The notes beneath the pieces were generated by a model. It saw nothing but the letters and a program-made list of their open reading frames with translations, was not told the DNA's origin and searched no databases. 64,000 bases of DNA. Source: Deltaproteobacteria bacterium. Its GTDB lineage: Bacteria > Desulfobacterota > Desulfomonilia > UBA1062. The stretch spans positions 1 to 64,000 of the forward strand of contig WFSG01000044.1 of NCBI GenBank assembly GCA_015486075.1, written 5' to 3'. The position numbers were made by a program, and so were the translations under genes. Every line of letters starts with the position of its first letter. Positions within the stretch are counted from its first letter, which is position 1. This document shows positions 1 to 8,319 of the stretch, piece by piece.

Positions 1-129
1 GGTATCGGGTGAAAAACCTGAAGGCTGAGAACTGAAAGCTGATGACTCTTTCAACAGGTAAGCCCCGTAGGTTTGGGCTGAGTATAAGCGTTACCCAACA
101 AGACATTTTAAAGACTGGAGGACAAAGTT

Positions 130-948
130 ATGGTTATTGATACGCATTCACAGCTGTTTACAAAGGAGGCCATAGAGAGTCTACCCGAGGAGATGGCCCG
201 TAGCTACCAGTTCATGTTCAAGGACCTCAAGTTCCCAGAGATAGAGGATACCATAAAGGACATGGACGAAGCCGGGGTTGACAGGGCCGTAATTGTTGCC
301 ATAGATGCAGAGACCACGTTCAAGTACAGGGTTTCGAATGATCTTGTTGCAGATACCGTGAAGAAACACCCTGACAGGTTCATAGGGTTTGCAAGTGTTG
401 ATCCCCATAAAGGGGTCTTGGCCTTGGATGAACTAGAAAGGGCCATAAAGGAACTAGGCATGAAGGGCTTAAAGCTTTTACCCCATCTCCTAGAGCTTAA
501 CCCGAACGACCCCGTGATGTATCCGGTGTACGAGCTAGCCCAGGATCTGGGTATACCAGTCCTGTTTCATACAGGCACTCAGTTTCATGCGGGCACGAAG
601 ATAAAGTACTGTATGCCCGTATATCTAGACGATGTAGCTGTTGACTTTCCAAGGTTAAAGATTGTAATGGCGCACTTTGGCTACCCCTGGTTTTACGAGG
701 GCATGTCTGTTGTCCTGAGGAACCCTAATGTCTACTTCAACATAGCGGGCTGGGCACCTAAGAGGATTCCGCCGGACGTGATCAGGCAGATGAACGGGCC
801 GGTGTCTACAAAGGCACTTTTTGGCAGTGATTACCCGCTTATATCCAGAGTCAGGATAATGAAGGAACTTGACCAGCTCCCGCTCAAGGATGGGATAAAG
901 GATCTACTTGTATCAGAGAACCCGAAGAGGCTTCTCGGGATGCAATGA
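130..948 (+). CDS. Amidohydrolase family 2 (ACMSD-like) protein
   Basis: This 272-residue TIM-barrel protein belongs to the amidohydrolase-2 family, metal-dependent hydrolases and decarboxylases related to ACMSD. The family metal ligands can be placed at His6 (IDTHSQ), His147 (LFHTG), His182 (MAHFG) and Asp234 (GSDYP). The usual N-terminal His-x-His is His6-Ser-Gln8 here, so one metal ligand is replaced by glutamine. Start: ATG at 130 has a good GGAGG site at 117-121. The substrate cannot be told. The next gene follows closely and is probably co-transcribed. The 129 bases upstream show no recognisable gene, only a weak GCCC/GGGC inverted repeat near 62-77. Confidence 0.85.
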   Translation: MVIDTHSQLFTKEAIESLPEEMARSYQFMFKDLKFPEIEDTIKDMDEAGVDRAVIVAIDAETTFKYRVSNDLVADTVKKHPDRFIGFASVDPHKGVLALDELERAIKELGMKGLKLLPHLLELNPNDPVMYPVYELAQDLGIPVLFHTGTQFHAGTKIKYCMPVYLDDVAVDFPRLKIVMAHFGYPWFYEGMSVVLRNPNVYFNIAGWAPKRIPPDVIRQMNGPVSTKALFGSDYPLISRVRIMKELDQLPLKDGIKDLLVSENPKRLLGMQ

Positions 949-1006
949 TCAAGGCTAGGGATCTTGAAAGAAGGCTTCTGGCCGAAGATACGCTTGTTGC
1001 CTAGGT

Positions 1007-1216
1007 ATGCCTGTGATTATGTGCAAATGGTATCCTGTATGTCCAATGAAGGTGTACTATGAAGCAGGCAAGCTTGACAGGAAATGGGTTGAAACCTACT
1101 GCTGGGGAGACTGGGAGAAATGCATCAGGTACCAGATGGAAGAAAGGGGTGAGTGGCACCCCGATTGGATGTTACCTGATGGTAGCATAGACGAAGGCCT
1201 TAAGGATGCGGGGTAG
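1007..1216 (+). CDS. Small four-cysteine conserved protein
   Basis: This 69-residue protein has cysteines at 6, 12, 32 and 39 (C-x5-C and C-x6-C) and many aromatic residues. Its C-terminal half contains the patterns RYQMEERGEWHPDWMLPDG and IDEGL. I recall similar small proteins in archaea and strict anaerobes, but not with a known function. The cysteines could bind zinc or an iron-sulfur cluster. It starts 58 bases after the amidohydrolase with no clear ribosome site, so translation may be coupled to upstream translation. A second ATG at 1019 would give a protein four residues shorter. Confidence 0.7.
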   Translation: MPVIMCKWYPVCPMKVYYEAGKLDRKWVETYCWGDWEKCIRYQMEERGEWHPDWMLPDGSIDEGLKDAG

Positions 1217-1250
1217 GGACATCTCTCGGGGGGTTATGTAACCTTTAGTC

Positions 1251-2228
1251 TTATCTCTTTATTTTTCCGGGCAGTATGTAAACGTAAGGCCTATGGAGTA
1301 TCCTTGTCATCAAGAAGCGATCCAATCTCCTCAGTGCAAGGTATAGCCTCCATATCATGGCATCCTCCCTGTAGTAGGAGCGTACTTCTTTAGCGTTTAT
1401 AGGCTTTACGTCAAGTTCTTTTGCCTCGATTGATATAAAATTATTTGCCCTCTCTATGAAGTCAGGGATCAAGTCAGGCCTCTGTTCCTTGTATAGGTTT
1501 GCTATGAGGTCCACTATGACCATGTGGAGGTCATAGTACCTTGTTACAACGTCCTCCAAGAATAGCCACTTTATAAGCCAGACAAGAAACGATGGCGCAC
1601 TCCTCAAGAAAAGGTCAGGATTGATTTGCTCATGGCCGTCCACCCTGAAGAGGGGTGTGCTTGTATCAAAATACAGGAGCTTTGAATCAGGTGCTATAGC
1701 AGCAGGTCTTGATTCAACGAAGTCCTTTAGTGCCCAGTTGGATATTTGCCCATCAATCCCTATCTCCACACCTGTCATCTTCCTATTGAAAGACCAAACC
1801 TTTTTAAGTTCCTTTAAGACTAGCTCGAACAGGATCAGACAATCAGTGTCACTCATGGTATGCAGGAGCTTATTTCCTATAGAGGCCGGGGGTAGCATTC
1901 TCTGTACATTGTATACCACCATGTTACCTTCATTAGGTATGATCTCTACAAACCCGTGATCAGGCACCTCAATACCAACCTCCTCGTTCAATAACCTATT
2001 ATATTCATTGTATATGCTTTCATACTGGTCCATCTCTGACCTTGACTTGAATATGGGTAGCCTCTTGTAGGCAAGGCCTTTCTGAGTTTGATCCTGTATC
2101 TCGAATATGGTGCTTATCTCGCCGTAGCCTATTATTTTGGCAGGTATTTTGCTTCTTTCTGGATGCCTGGGATCGAGCCCCTTCTCAAATTCCTCTAGCA
2201 GGGATTTGTTTATGCTTAACGTACCCAT
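1251..2228 (-). CDS. Protein-kinase-like (DUF6206-like) protein
   Basis: This 325-residue protein is probably cytoplasmic, as no signal peptide is visible. It carries degenerate protein-kinase-like motifs in the right order: a glycine-rich loop near 33-40 (IGYGEIST), a candidate ATP-binding Lys55, a D-x4-N catalytic-loop pattern at Asp159-Asn164, and a DFG-like Asp188 (YFDTST). It resembles proteins labelled DUF6206 in deltaproteobacteria; that family name is from memory. The target is unknown. It lies 23 bases downstream of the class III aminotransferase and has its own AGGAGGT site, so the two form an operon and may act on the same amino-containing metabolite. Confidence 0.7.
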   Translation of the reverse strand: MGTLSINKSLLEEFEKGLDPRHPERSKIPAKIIGYGEISTIFEIQDQTQKGLAYKRLPIFKSRSEMDQYESIYNEYNRLLNEEVGIEVPDHGFVEIIPNEGNMVVYNVQRMLPPASIGNKLLHTMSDTDCLILFELVLKELKKVWSFNRKMTGVEIGIDGQISNWALKDFVESRPAAIAPDSKLLYFDTSTPLFRVDGHEQINPDLFLRSAPSFLVWLIKWLFLEDVVTRYYDLHMVIVDLIANLYKEQRPDLIPDFIERANNFISIEAKELDVKPINAKEVRSYYREDAMIWRLYLALRRLDRFLMTRILHRPYVYILPGKIKR

Positions 2229-2251
2229 ATATCTTACCTCCTTGCATTACA

Positions 2252-3508
2252 CTACAGACCAAGGATTTTCTTGGCATCATCAAGGGCTAGGTCCACCCTT
2301 TCAACGATTTCTTCAGCAGTTGATTCATCTATAATAAGAGGTGGAAGTAGTTGGCTTATACGCTTGTCATTGTTTGCGTATACGGATAATATCCCGTGAT
2401 CATAGCATGTCTTTGACATGATTGGGCCACACTGGTCATTTACCATCTCTATACCCATCATAAGACCGAGCTGGCGGAGCCCAACAAGGATCTCGGGGTG
2501 TTTTTCCTTGAGCCCTTTAAAACCCTTTTTAAATATGGACGATATTGACCTCACGTGTTCCAGAAACTCTGGTCTTGATGACTCTTCCAGAACTGAGAGT
2601 GCAACAGGGCAACCTACCTCTGCACCTCCAAATGTGGATACATGGATAAAGGGATTGGCATGGAAGAATGATTCGTATTCTGGCCTGAAGCATGTGGCGG
2701 ATATGGGGTAAATACCCCCTGAGAGACCTTTTCCTATGACCATTATGTCAGGTACAACATCGAAATGTTCTATTGCCCATAGTTTGCCTGTGCGACCAAG
2801 TCCTGTCTGGACCTCGTCTATTATGAGTAATGCCTTGTTCTTCCTGCATAGCTCGAGGGCATTTTTGTAGAAATCCTTAGGTGGTATGGGTATACCATAG
2901 GTCGCAGGTATGGTCTCGAATATAACTGCGGCAGTATCCTTGTTAACTGTCCTTGAGAGTGCATCTATGTCACCAAATGGCACCTGTATAAAACCAGGTG
3001 GATTGGGTCCAAAGGGTTTTCTATACTGTTCATCACCTGTTGCTAGTGCAAGGCCAGTATGGCCATGGTATCCTCCCCTGGCAGAGATTATGTTCAGCTT
3101 GCCCGTGTAACCCCTTGCTAGCTTTATTGCAAGGTCTATGGCCTCGCCACCACCGACACCAAAGACCGTGTATCGTATATCCCCCGGAGTAAGCTCGGCC
3201 AACCTTTCGGCAAGGATTGCCCTTTGCTCGCTTATCAGGTGGTGATTGCCTATGTCCAGTTCATCAAGGCTCTTCTTCAGCGCGTCTACGATTTTGGCGT
3301 TCCTGTGTCCCAGGTTAAAGACGCCGCCGTTACAATGGCAGTTTATGAGCCTCTTTCCAGATGTTGCATCCCAGACATAGGGGCCTTCCCTCCTACCAAA
3401 GACAAAATCAATGCCAACAGAGGTAAGAAACTCTGCCTTTCCAGAGGACACATAGTCTTTGAACCTCTTTACAATACCTTTCTTTGTGTCAGTTCCTATG
3501 AAATGCAT
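2252..3508 (-). CDS. Class III PLP-dependent aminotransferase
   Basis: This 418-residue enzyme is of the ornithine/4-aminobutyrate/putrescine aminotransferase class. The PLP lysine is Lys260 (VIGKGLSGG), and Asp231 (DEVQTGLGRTG) is the pyridine-nitrogen aspartate. The N-terminal WDATSGKRLIN segment is typical of the class. The donor cannot be assigned: putrescine, 4-aminobutyrate or another omega-amine are possible, and the distant polyamine operon is only circumstantial. Start: ATG at 3508 has a GGAGGT site just upstream. It leads a two-gene operon with the kinase-like protein, and a 26-base tandem repeat lies directly upstream. Confidence 0.88.
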   Translation of the reverse strand: MHFIGTDTKKGIVKRFKDYVSSGKAEFLTSVGIDFVFGRREGPYVWDATSGKRLINCHCNGGVFNLGHRNAKIVDALKKSLDELDIGNHHLISEQRAILAERLAELTPGDIRYTVFGVGGGEAIDLAIKLARGYTGKLNIISARGGYHGHTGLALATGDEQYRKPFGPNPPGFIQVPFGDIDALSRTVNKDTAAVIFETIPATYGIPIPPKDFYKNALELCRKNKALLIIDEVQTGLGRTGKLWAIEHFDVVPDIMVIGKGLSGGIYPISATCFRPEYESFFHANPFIHVSTFGGAEVGCPVALSVLEESSRPEFLEHVRSISSIFKKGFKGLKEKHPEILVGLRQLGLMMGIEMVNDQCGPIMSKTCYDHGILSVYANNDKRISQLLPPLIIDESTAEEIVERVDLALDDAKKILGL

Positions 3509-3516
3509 ACAAGACC

Positions 3517-3568
3517 TCCGTAGTAAATTACAAACAAAGATATCCGTAGTAAATTACAAACAAAGATA
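3517..3568. repeat. Exact 26-bp tandem duplication upstream of the aminotransferase
   Basis: The unit at 3517-3542 is repeated without a mismatch at 3543-3568. It contains GTAGTAAATTAC, an imperfect palindrome. The first copy ends inside the ribosome site of the aminotransferase, so the duplication extends its leader or promoter region. It could be a doubled operator or a recent slippage event. Confidence 0.9.
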
Positions 3569-3690
3569 ATTATATTAATTAACATGTGTATTTGCAAGAA
3601 CTTGATTGTTATTTACGCCAAGGGGTTTTTAAGATATTATTAGATAAGAGTAACATCATTAAAAAAGTGAAATAACATCAGGGGGTATAT

Positions 3691-5607
3691 ATGGCGTCCA
3701 GGTACAAGGGATACATGGGTAAGGTGCTTGAAATCGATCTTACAACGGGAAAGATCGGTGAGTATGAGATAAGTGACGATGAGAGAGAGGCATTTGTGGG
3801 TGGCAAGTACCTGTCCACGAAGATCCTGTGGGATAGGTTAAAACCAGGTACTGATCCGCTAGGAGAGGATAATATCCTAGTTGTCATGACCTCTCCTTTT
3901 ACTGGATCGGGCGCGCCCAGCACCAGCCGGTATGACATATCGGCCAAGAGCCCACTTACTGGTGCCATAGGACATTCCAACAGTGGGGGCAATTTTGGCA
4001 TACATCTCAAGAGGTCGGGGTTCGATGGCATTATCATACGCGGTAGAGCAAAGAATCCTGCCTATGTCGAGATAGACTTTGGTGATGTGAGGATAAAGAA
4101 TGCAGAGGAATTATGGGGTCTTGATACAGAGGAGACCCAGAAGAGGTTGGGTCGGGGAGGAAAGATGGTAATTGGACCTGCTGGCGAGAACCTCGTGCTT
4201 TATGCAGCCATAGTATCCGAGGAAAGAGCGCACGGCAGGTGTGGACTAGGTGCTGTTATGGGATCAAAGAACCTAAAGGCCATTGTGGCCAGGGGTGCTA
4301 AGAAGGTCCCTGTTTATGATGAAACCTTGTTCAACGAGCTAAGGAAAAAATGGTTTCAGGTAATAAAATCACATCCATACACGGGGGACATGCTACCTAG
4401 GTACGGTTCAGCCTCGTTTCTCAGGTTTATAAATAGCGGAAACACCCTCCCAACCCATGATTTTACGAAGGGCAATTTCGACAGGGCAGATAGTATATCG
4501 GGCGAGACGCTTGCCAGGAAGTACATGACAAGGAATTACGGTTGTGTGTCCTGTCCAATACGCTGCGGCAGGAGGGTCATGGTAGACGGCAAGGAGGTCA
4601 AGGGCCCTGAGTACGAGACATTGGCTCTTTTTGGTTCCAACCTGGACCTTGATGACATGGAAAGGATTATTGAATGGAATCACAAGCTGGAGCTCCTTGG
4701 CCTAGATTCCATAAGTACAGGTACTACCATTGGCTTTGCAATGGAATTAAATGAGAAAGGGTTGTGGGACAGTGGCCTATCCTTTGGAAATCCTGATGGC
4801 ATAGGCCAGGTAATAGAAGACATAGCCTACAGGAGGGGGATCGGCGACGAACTCGCAGAAGGTACTAAAAGGCTTGCGAGAAAATATGGTGGGGAAGACT
4901 TTGCTCCGCATGTAAAGGGGTTGGAATTACCTGCGTATGAGCCAAGGGGTAGTGTAGGCCATGGCCTTGGGTATGCCACTGCAAGCAGAGGTGGGTGTCA
5001 TCTGGATGCAGGTTATATTGTTATGTATGAGAGGGTAATACCTAGCCATTGGGATCCCTACGACACGAAAAGTAAGCCTTCGCTCGTGGTCTTAAGTCAG
5101 TCTCTTTTGGGCGGGGTAAGCGCGATGGGTTCATGCCTGTTCTCAGCCCTTACCGCGTTTCCCAAGCCCATGTTGAGTTTGGATCCTGGTGGCACTATAT
5201 CAAGGCTAATATCGAAAATTTTTACGCTTTCCTACAGAATAACAGAGTCTCTGCTTAGACTACCTGTAAATATGCTACCCTTTCACATGCCTTTTTCCAT
5301 GTTACCACATACAAAGACCTTTGAGGCGCTTACAGGCATGCGCATGCGCCTAGGAGACTTGCTTTACGTGGGTTACCGTGGGTACACGCTGGAAAGGATG
5401 TTCAACATCAGGGAAGGCATTACTAAGGATGATGATACCCTGCCTAGGCGTTTTACAAGTGTACCCCAACAGCCACTCAACCATGGTTCAAGGGTAAGAC
5501 TAGGTGAAATGATACCACGTTACTACCATCTTAGGGGATGGAACGAGAATGGCGTGCCAAGGGATACAGAATTGAAGAGATTGGGTCTTTCGAGATATTT
5601 GGCTTGA
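3691..5607 (+). CDS. Aldehyde:ferredoxin oxidoreductase (tungsten/molybdenum)
   Basis: This 638-residue protein has normal length for the AOR family, cytoplasmic enzymes with a bis-pterin tungsten or molybdenum centre that oxidise aldehydes to carboxylates and reduce ferredoxin. The N-terminus GYMGKVLEIDLTTGKI is diagnostic. Pterin-contact motifs include GPAGEN (162-167) and ERAHGRCGLGAVMGSK. The [4Fe-4S] ligands are C285-x2-C288-x3-C292 and Cys482. All expected ligands are present, so it should be active. No dedicated ferredoxin gene is adjacent. Start: ATG at 3691 follows a CAGGGGG stretch. It may also serve to recycle acids or detoxify aldehydes; the substrate is not predictable. Confidence 0.93.
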   Translation: MASRYKGYMGKVLEIDLTTGKIGEYEISDDEREAFVGGKYLSTKILWDRLKPGTDPLGEDNILVVMTSPFTGSGAPSTSRYDISAKSPLTGAIGHSNSGGNFGIHLKRSGFDGIIIRGRAKNPAYVEIDFGDVRIKNAEELWGLDTEETQKRLGRGGKMVIGPAGENLVLYAAIVSEERAHGRCGLGAVMGSKNLKAIVARGAKKVPVYDETLFNELRKKWFQVIKSHPYTGDMLPRYGSASFLRFINSGNTLPTHDFTKGNFDRADSISGETLARKYMTRNYGCVSCPIRCGRRVMVDGKEVKGPEYETLALFGSNLDLDDMERIIEWNHKLELLGLDSISTGTTIGFAMELNEKGLWDSGLSFGNPDGIGQVIEDIAYRRGIGDELAEGTKRLARKYGGEDFAPHVKGLELPAYEPRGSVGHGLGYATASRGGCHLDAGYIVMYERVIPSHWDPYDTKSKPSLVVLSQSLLGGVSAMGSCLFSALTAFPKPMLSLDPGGTISRLISKIFTLSYRITESLLRLPVNMLPFHMPFSMLPHTKTFEALTGMRMRLGDLLYVGYRGYTLERMFNIREGITKDDDTLPRRFTSVPQQPLNHGSRVRLGEMIPRYYHLRGWNENGVPRDTELKRLGLSRYLA

Positions 5608-5671
5608 CATACCTAAAACTTGTAATATATTCAGGTTTCATATTGTAACTACAGGAAGGGGAAGGTTACGC

Positions 5672-5917
5672 ATGGCAGTATCTATCAGGTTAAGCCGTAG
5701 AGGTGCTAACAAGAAGCCGTTTTACAGAGTAGTTGTGGCTGATTCCAGGTTCAAGCGTGATGGCAGGTTCCTAGAGATAGTTGGTTATTTTGATCCCAGA
5801 AAAAGAGCAGAGACTGTGAATCTGAAGATGGACAGGATAAAATACTGGGCAGAGAAGGGTGTTAGAATTAGTCCTGCCGTTAAGAAGTTGGTAAAAGAAA
5901 AGGGGTTCTCGATTTAG
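5672..5917 (+). CDS. rpsP: 30S ribosomal protein S16
   Basis: This 81-residue protein is a full-length S16 with the hallmark start MAVSIRLSRRGANKKPFYRVV and the GYFDPRK motif. It is needed for 30S assembly. ATG at 5672 is preceded by a strong AGGAAGGGGAAGG site. It heads a tightly packed run of RNA and ribosome genes that continues to about 10.8 kb, in the order usual for deltaproteobacteria. A TTGTAA/TATTGT pair near 5620-5646 might be its promoter, but the spacing is short. Confidence 0.97.
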   Translation: MAVSIRLSRRGANKKPFYRVVVADSRFKRDGRFLEIVGYFDPRKRAETVNLKMDRIKYWAEKGVRISPAVKKLVKEKGFSI

Positions 5918-5949
5918 TCTAAAAAATATTGTTGATGCGAGGGTAAACC

Positions 5950-6180
5950 ATGAAAGAGTTGATTGAGTACATAGCCAAAGCCTTGGTAGACAATCCAGAT
6001 GAAGTCCAGGTTAGAGAGGTTGAAGGTGAGGTTACATCCGTAATAGAGTTAAGAGTGGCAAAGTCGGACCTTGGCAAGGTTATTGGCAAAGAAGGTAGAA
6101 CCGCGAGGGCCATGCGAACCCTGCTTACAGCAGCATCCACAAAGATAAACAAGAGGGCAGTACTTGAAATCATTGAGTAA
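5950..6180 (+). CDS. khpA: KH-domain RNA-binding protein KhpA
   Basis: This 76-residue single KH domain has the GxxG loop as [15 protein letters not shown]. KhpA (YlqC) proteins bind RNA, usually with KhpB/Jag, and affect cell division and small-RNA function in firmicutes; the role in this organism is inferred. It sits between rpsP and rimM, its conserved position. Its stop codon abuts the rimM start directly, so the two are translationally coupled. Confidence 0.92.
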   Translation: MKELIEYIAKALVDNPDEVQVREVEGEVTSVIELRVAKSDLGKVIGKEGRTARAMRTLLTAASTKINKRAVLEIIE

Positions 6181-6687
6181 ATGACAAATTTACTCGTCTC
6201 AATCGCCAGGGTAAAGGGTCCAAGAGGCCTAAAGGGTCAGGTCTGGCTCAAGCCCTATGGTGATTCCTTTGAACAGTTTCAGGCATATCAGTATGTAATA
6301 ATAGGTAAGGCCCGCAATCCACTTGAGATAATATCCAGCCAACAGAAGGGTAATATGTACATTGTTGAGCTTAAGGGCCTGACAACTAGGGAGCAGGCGG
6401 AGGGTATCAAAGGCGAGGAGGTTTTTGTCAAAAGGGAATGGCTACCTCCCCTAGAAGGGGATGAATATTACTGGTGCGATCTCATAGGTATACAGGTTTT
6501 TGACCTCGAAGGCAATAACCTGGGAGAACTGGTTAATATCTTCAGAACCGGAAGTAATGATGTGTATGTCGTGAACGGAGAAAAGGAATACCTCATACCT
6601 GCAATAAAGGATATCGTTAAGGAAGTTTCTATAGAAGAATCCAGGATGGTGGTTGATATCACCCCGCTGGAAGGTCTGAACGACTAA
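6181..6687 (+). CDS. rimM: Ribosome maturation factor RimM
   Basis: This 168-residue protein has the two RimM parts: an N-terminal RimM beta-barrel (VARVKGPRGLKGQVWLKPY-like start of the family, LTTREQAEGIKGEEVFV) and a C-terminal PRC-barrel with YYWCDLIGIQVFD and YLIPAIKDIVKEV. It binds S19 and helps 16S rRNA 3'-domain maturation. The ATG follows the khpA stop with no gap. The neighbours S16, TrmD and L19 are the classic context. Confidence 0.95.
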   Translation: MTNLLVSIARVKGPRGLKGQVWLKPYGDSFEQFQAYQYVIIGKARNPLEIISSQQKGNMYIVELKGLTTREQAEGIKGEEVFVKREWLPPLEGDEYYWCDLIGIQVFDLEGNNLGELVNIFRTGSNDVYVVNGEKEYLIPAIKDIVKEVSIEESRMVVDITPLEGLND

Positions 6688-6709
6688 TAGTTGAGATACC
6701 TGCCTTGCC

Positions 6710-7426
6710 ATGATTGTACATATCATAACCCTTTTCCCTAGCATGTTCGGAGGTTTCCTTGAAAATAGTATAATATCAAGGGCTATAGAAAGAGGTATAG
6801 TAGATATCCGGCTTGTTGACTTAAGGCCCTTTGGCCTAGGTCCCCACAGGATGGTTGATGATACCCCCTATGGAGGAGGTGGTGGCATGGTAATGAGAGT
6901 GGAACCCATACATAATGCCCTCAAAAGCATTGGAAAAGACACCGGCCACGTTATACTGACCACACCAAGGGGAAAACTTTTTACACAAGGGGATGCCTTC
7001 AGACTAAGCAGGGAAGGTTCTATCACAGTAATATGTGGCCACTACGAGGGTGTGGATGAAAGGGTAAGTGAACTCTTCGTGGACGAGGAACTTTCCATTG
7101 GTGACTACGTACTCACTGGAGGCGAGATACCTGCGATGGTAATGATAGATGCAATAGTAAGGCTTGTGCCTGGTGTCCTAGTAAAGGATACGCTAGTAAG
7201 CGGTGATTCACATTACAATGGTCTTCTTGAGCACCCCCAGTACACAAGGCCGAGACAATACATGGACAGGGCAGTTCCTGAAGTGCTATTAGGAGGTAAT
7301 CACAAGGAGATACAGAAATGGCGTAGGATCATGTCCCTGAAGGCGACTATGCGCAGGAGACCGGATCTCCTTGACAAGGTAAGTCTTAGTAAAGAAGACA
7401 TCATGGTTCTTGGAGAAGAGGATTAA
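6710..7426 (+). CDS. trmD: tRNA (guanine-N1)-methyltransferase TrmD
   Basis: This 238-residue SPOUT enzyme makes m1G37 in tRNAs to prevent frameshifting. The knotted AdoMet site shows GHYEGVDERV and SIGDYVLTGGEIPAMVMIDA. The N-terminus ITLFPSMFGGFLENSIISRA and the DDTPYGGGGGMVM segment are typical. Length is normal. It lies 22 bases after rimM. Confidence 0.97.
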   Translation: MIVHIITLFPSMFGGFLENSIISRAIERGIVDIRLVDLRPFGLGPHRMVDDTPYGGGGGMVMRVEPIHNALKSIGKDTGHVILTTPRGKLFTQGDAFRLSREGSITVICGHYEGVDERVSELFVDEELSIGDYVLTGGEIPAMVMIDAIVRLVPGVLVKDTLVSGDSHYNGLLEHPQYTRPRQYMDRAVPEVLLGGNHKEIQKWRRIMSLKATMRRRPDLLDKVSLSKEDIMVLGEED

Positions 7427-7439
7427 GGAACTAAGGTAG

Positions 7440-7967
7440 ATGGTATACGTGGTCCTGCTACATTGGCCTTGCCTTGACGTGAAGGGCAGGGAGGTAGCAA
7501 CGGCAATTACCAACATGGATATACACGATTGTTCAAGAGTTTGCTTGACATATGGTGTCAAGAAGCTTTATATCGTTCATCCATATCAGTCCCAGCTGGA
7601 CCTCGCAGCCAGGATAATGGAACACTGGCTGAACGGTGCTGGGGCTGAGCATAATCCTTTGAGAAAGAGGGCATTTGAGGTGGTAAGATTGGCTAGAGAT
7701 ATGGATGAGGTCAGGAGTGAGACCAATGCCTATTCCATAGCCACTTCAGCGCACAAGAGAGATGACTGTATAAATTGGGGCAGTGTAAGAAGGCTGTCAG
7801 GGCAGAAGGATATACAGCTCGTGTTTGGTACTGGTTGGGGACTTGCACCTAGTGCACTTGAGGCCATGGATGCCGTGGTCGAACCAATAGAGGGCTCGGG
7901 TAAATATAACCATCTTTCAGTCAGGTCTGCCATGGCTATAGCCTTGGATAGGGTACTCGGGAGGTAG
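7440..7967 (+). CDS. SPOUT-fold RNA methyltransferase (COG4752-like)
   Basis: This 175-residue protein matches the small SPOUT-type family that accompanies trmD in deltaproteobacteria and Thermotogae-like organisms. Its C-terminal knot motif is LVFGTGWGLAPS followed by GSGKYNHLSVRSA, as expected for AdoMet binding. The RNA target is not known for this family. It starts 13 bases after trmD and ends 3 bases before rplS. Confidence 0.88.
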   Translation: MVYVVLLHWPCLDVKGREVATAITNMDIHDCSRVCLTYGVKKLYIVHPYQSQLDLAARIMEHWLNGAGAEHNPLRKRAFEVVRLARDMDEVRSETNAYSIATSAHKRDDCINWGSVRRLSGQKDIQLVFGTGWGLAPSALEAMDAVVEPIEGSGKYNHLSVRSAMAIALDRVLGR

Positions 7968-7970
7968 GAG

Positions 7971-8312
7971 ATGAATATAATTGAAAATTTTGAGAAGTCG
8001 CAGATGAAGGCAGACGTTCCGGAAATACGAATCGGCGACAAGGTAAGGGTGCATATAAAGATAGTGGAAGGTAACAGGGAGAGGCTACAGGTGTTCGAGG
8101 GCATTGTTATTGCTAGGCACAAGGGAAATCACCGTCAGACCATAACCGTAAGGAAGGTCTCTTACGGTATTGGGGTGGAAAGGGTACTGCCCGTACATTC
8201 CCCCATTATAGAAAAGATAGAGATAGTAAGTCACTCCAGGGTTAGGAGGGCCAAGCTTTACTACCTTAGAGAGAGGAGAGGTAAGGCAGCGAGAATGAAG
8301 GAGATATGGTAG
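7971..8312 (+). CDS. rplS: 50S ribosomal protein L19
   Basis: This 113-residue L19 carries the usual features: [27 protein letters not shown], and the C-terminal [21 protein letters not shown]. It lies at the 30S-50S interface. ATG at 7971 is preceded by GGGAGGTAGGAG. It is the last ribosomal protein gene of the run. Confidence 0.97.
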   Translation: MNIIENFEKSQMKADVPEIRIGDKVRVHIKIVEGNRERLQVFEGIVIARHKGNHRQTITVRKVSYGIGVERVLPVHSPIIEKIEIVSHSRVRRAKLYYLRERRGKAARMKEIW

Positions 8313-8319
8313 CCTAGCC

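Noticed and set aside
1-129. CTGA-rich repeats and a GCCC/GGGC hairpin that might be a riboswitch
   Set aside because: The short repeats and a five-base stem do not match any known riboswitch class, and the region is cut by the window start.
945-1004. A 19-codon frame overlapping the amidohydrolase stop (ATGA) and reading MIKARDLERRLLAEDTLVA
   Set aside because: The overlap looks like translational coupling, but there is no ribosome site and the peptide is too short to judge. It is not called a gene.
1229-1243. GGTT/AACC hairpin between the small four-cysteine gene and the kinase-like gene
   Set aside because: The stem has only four base pairs and the T-run is broken, so a terminator call is not supported.
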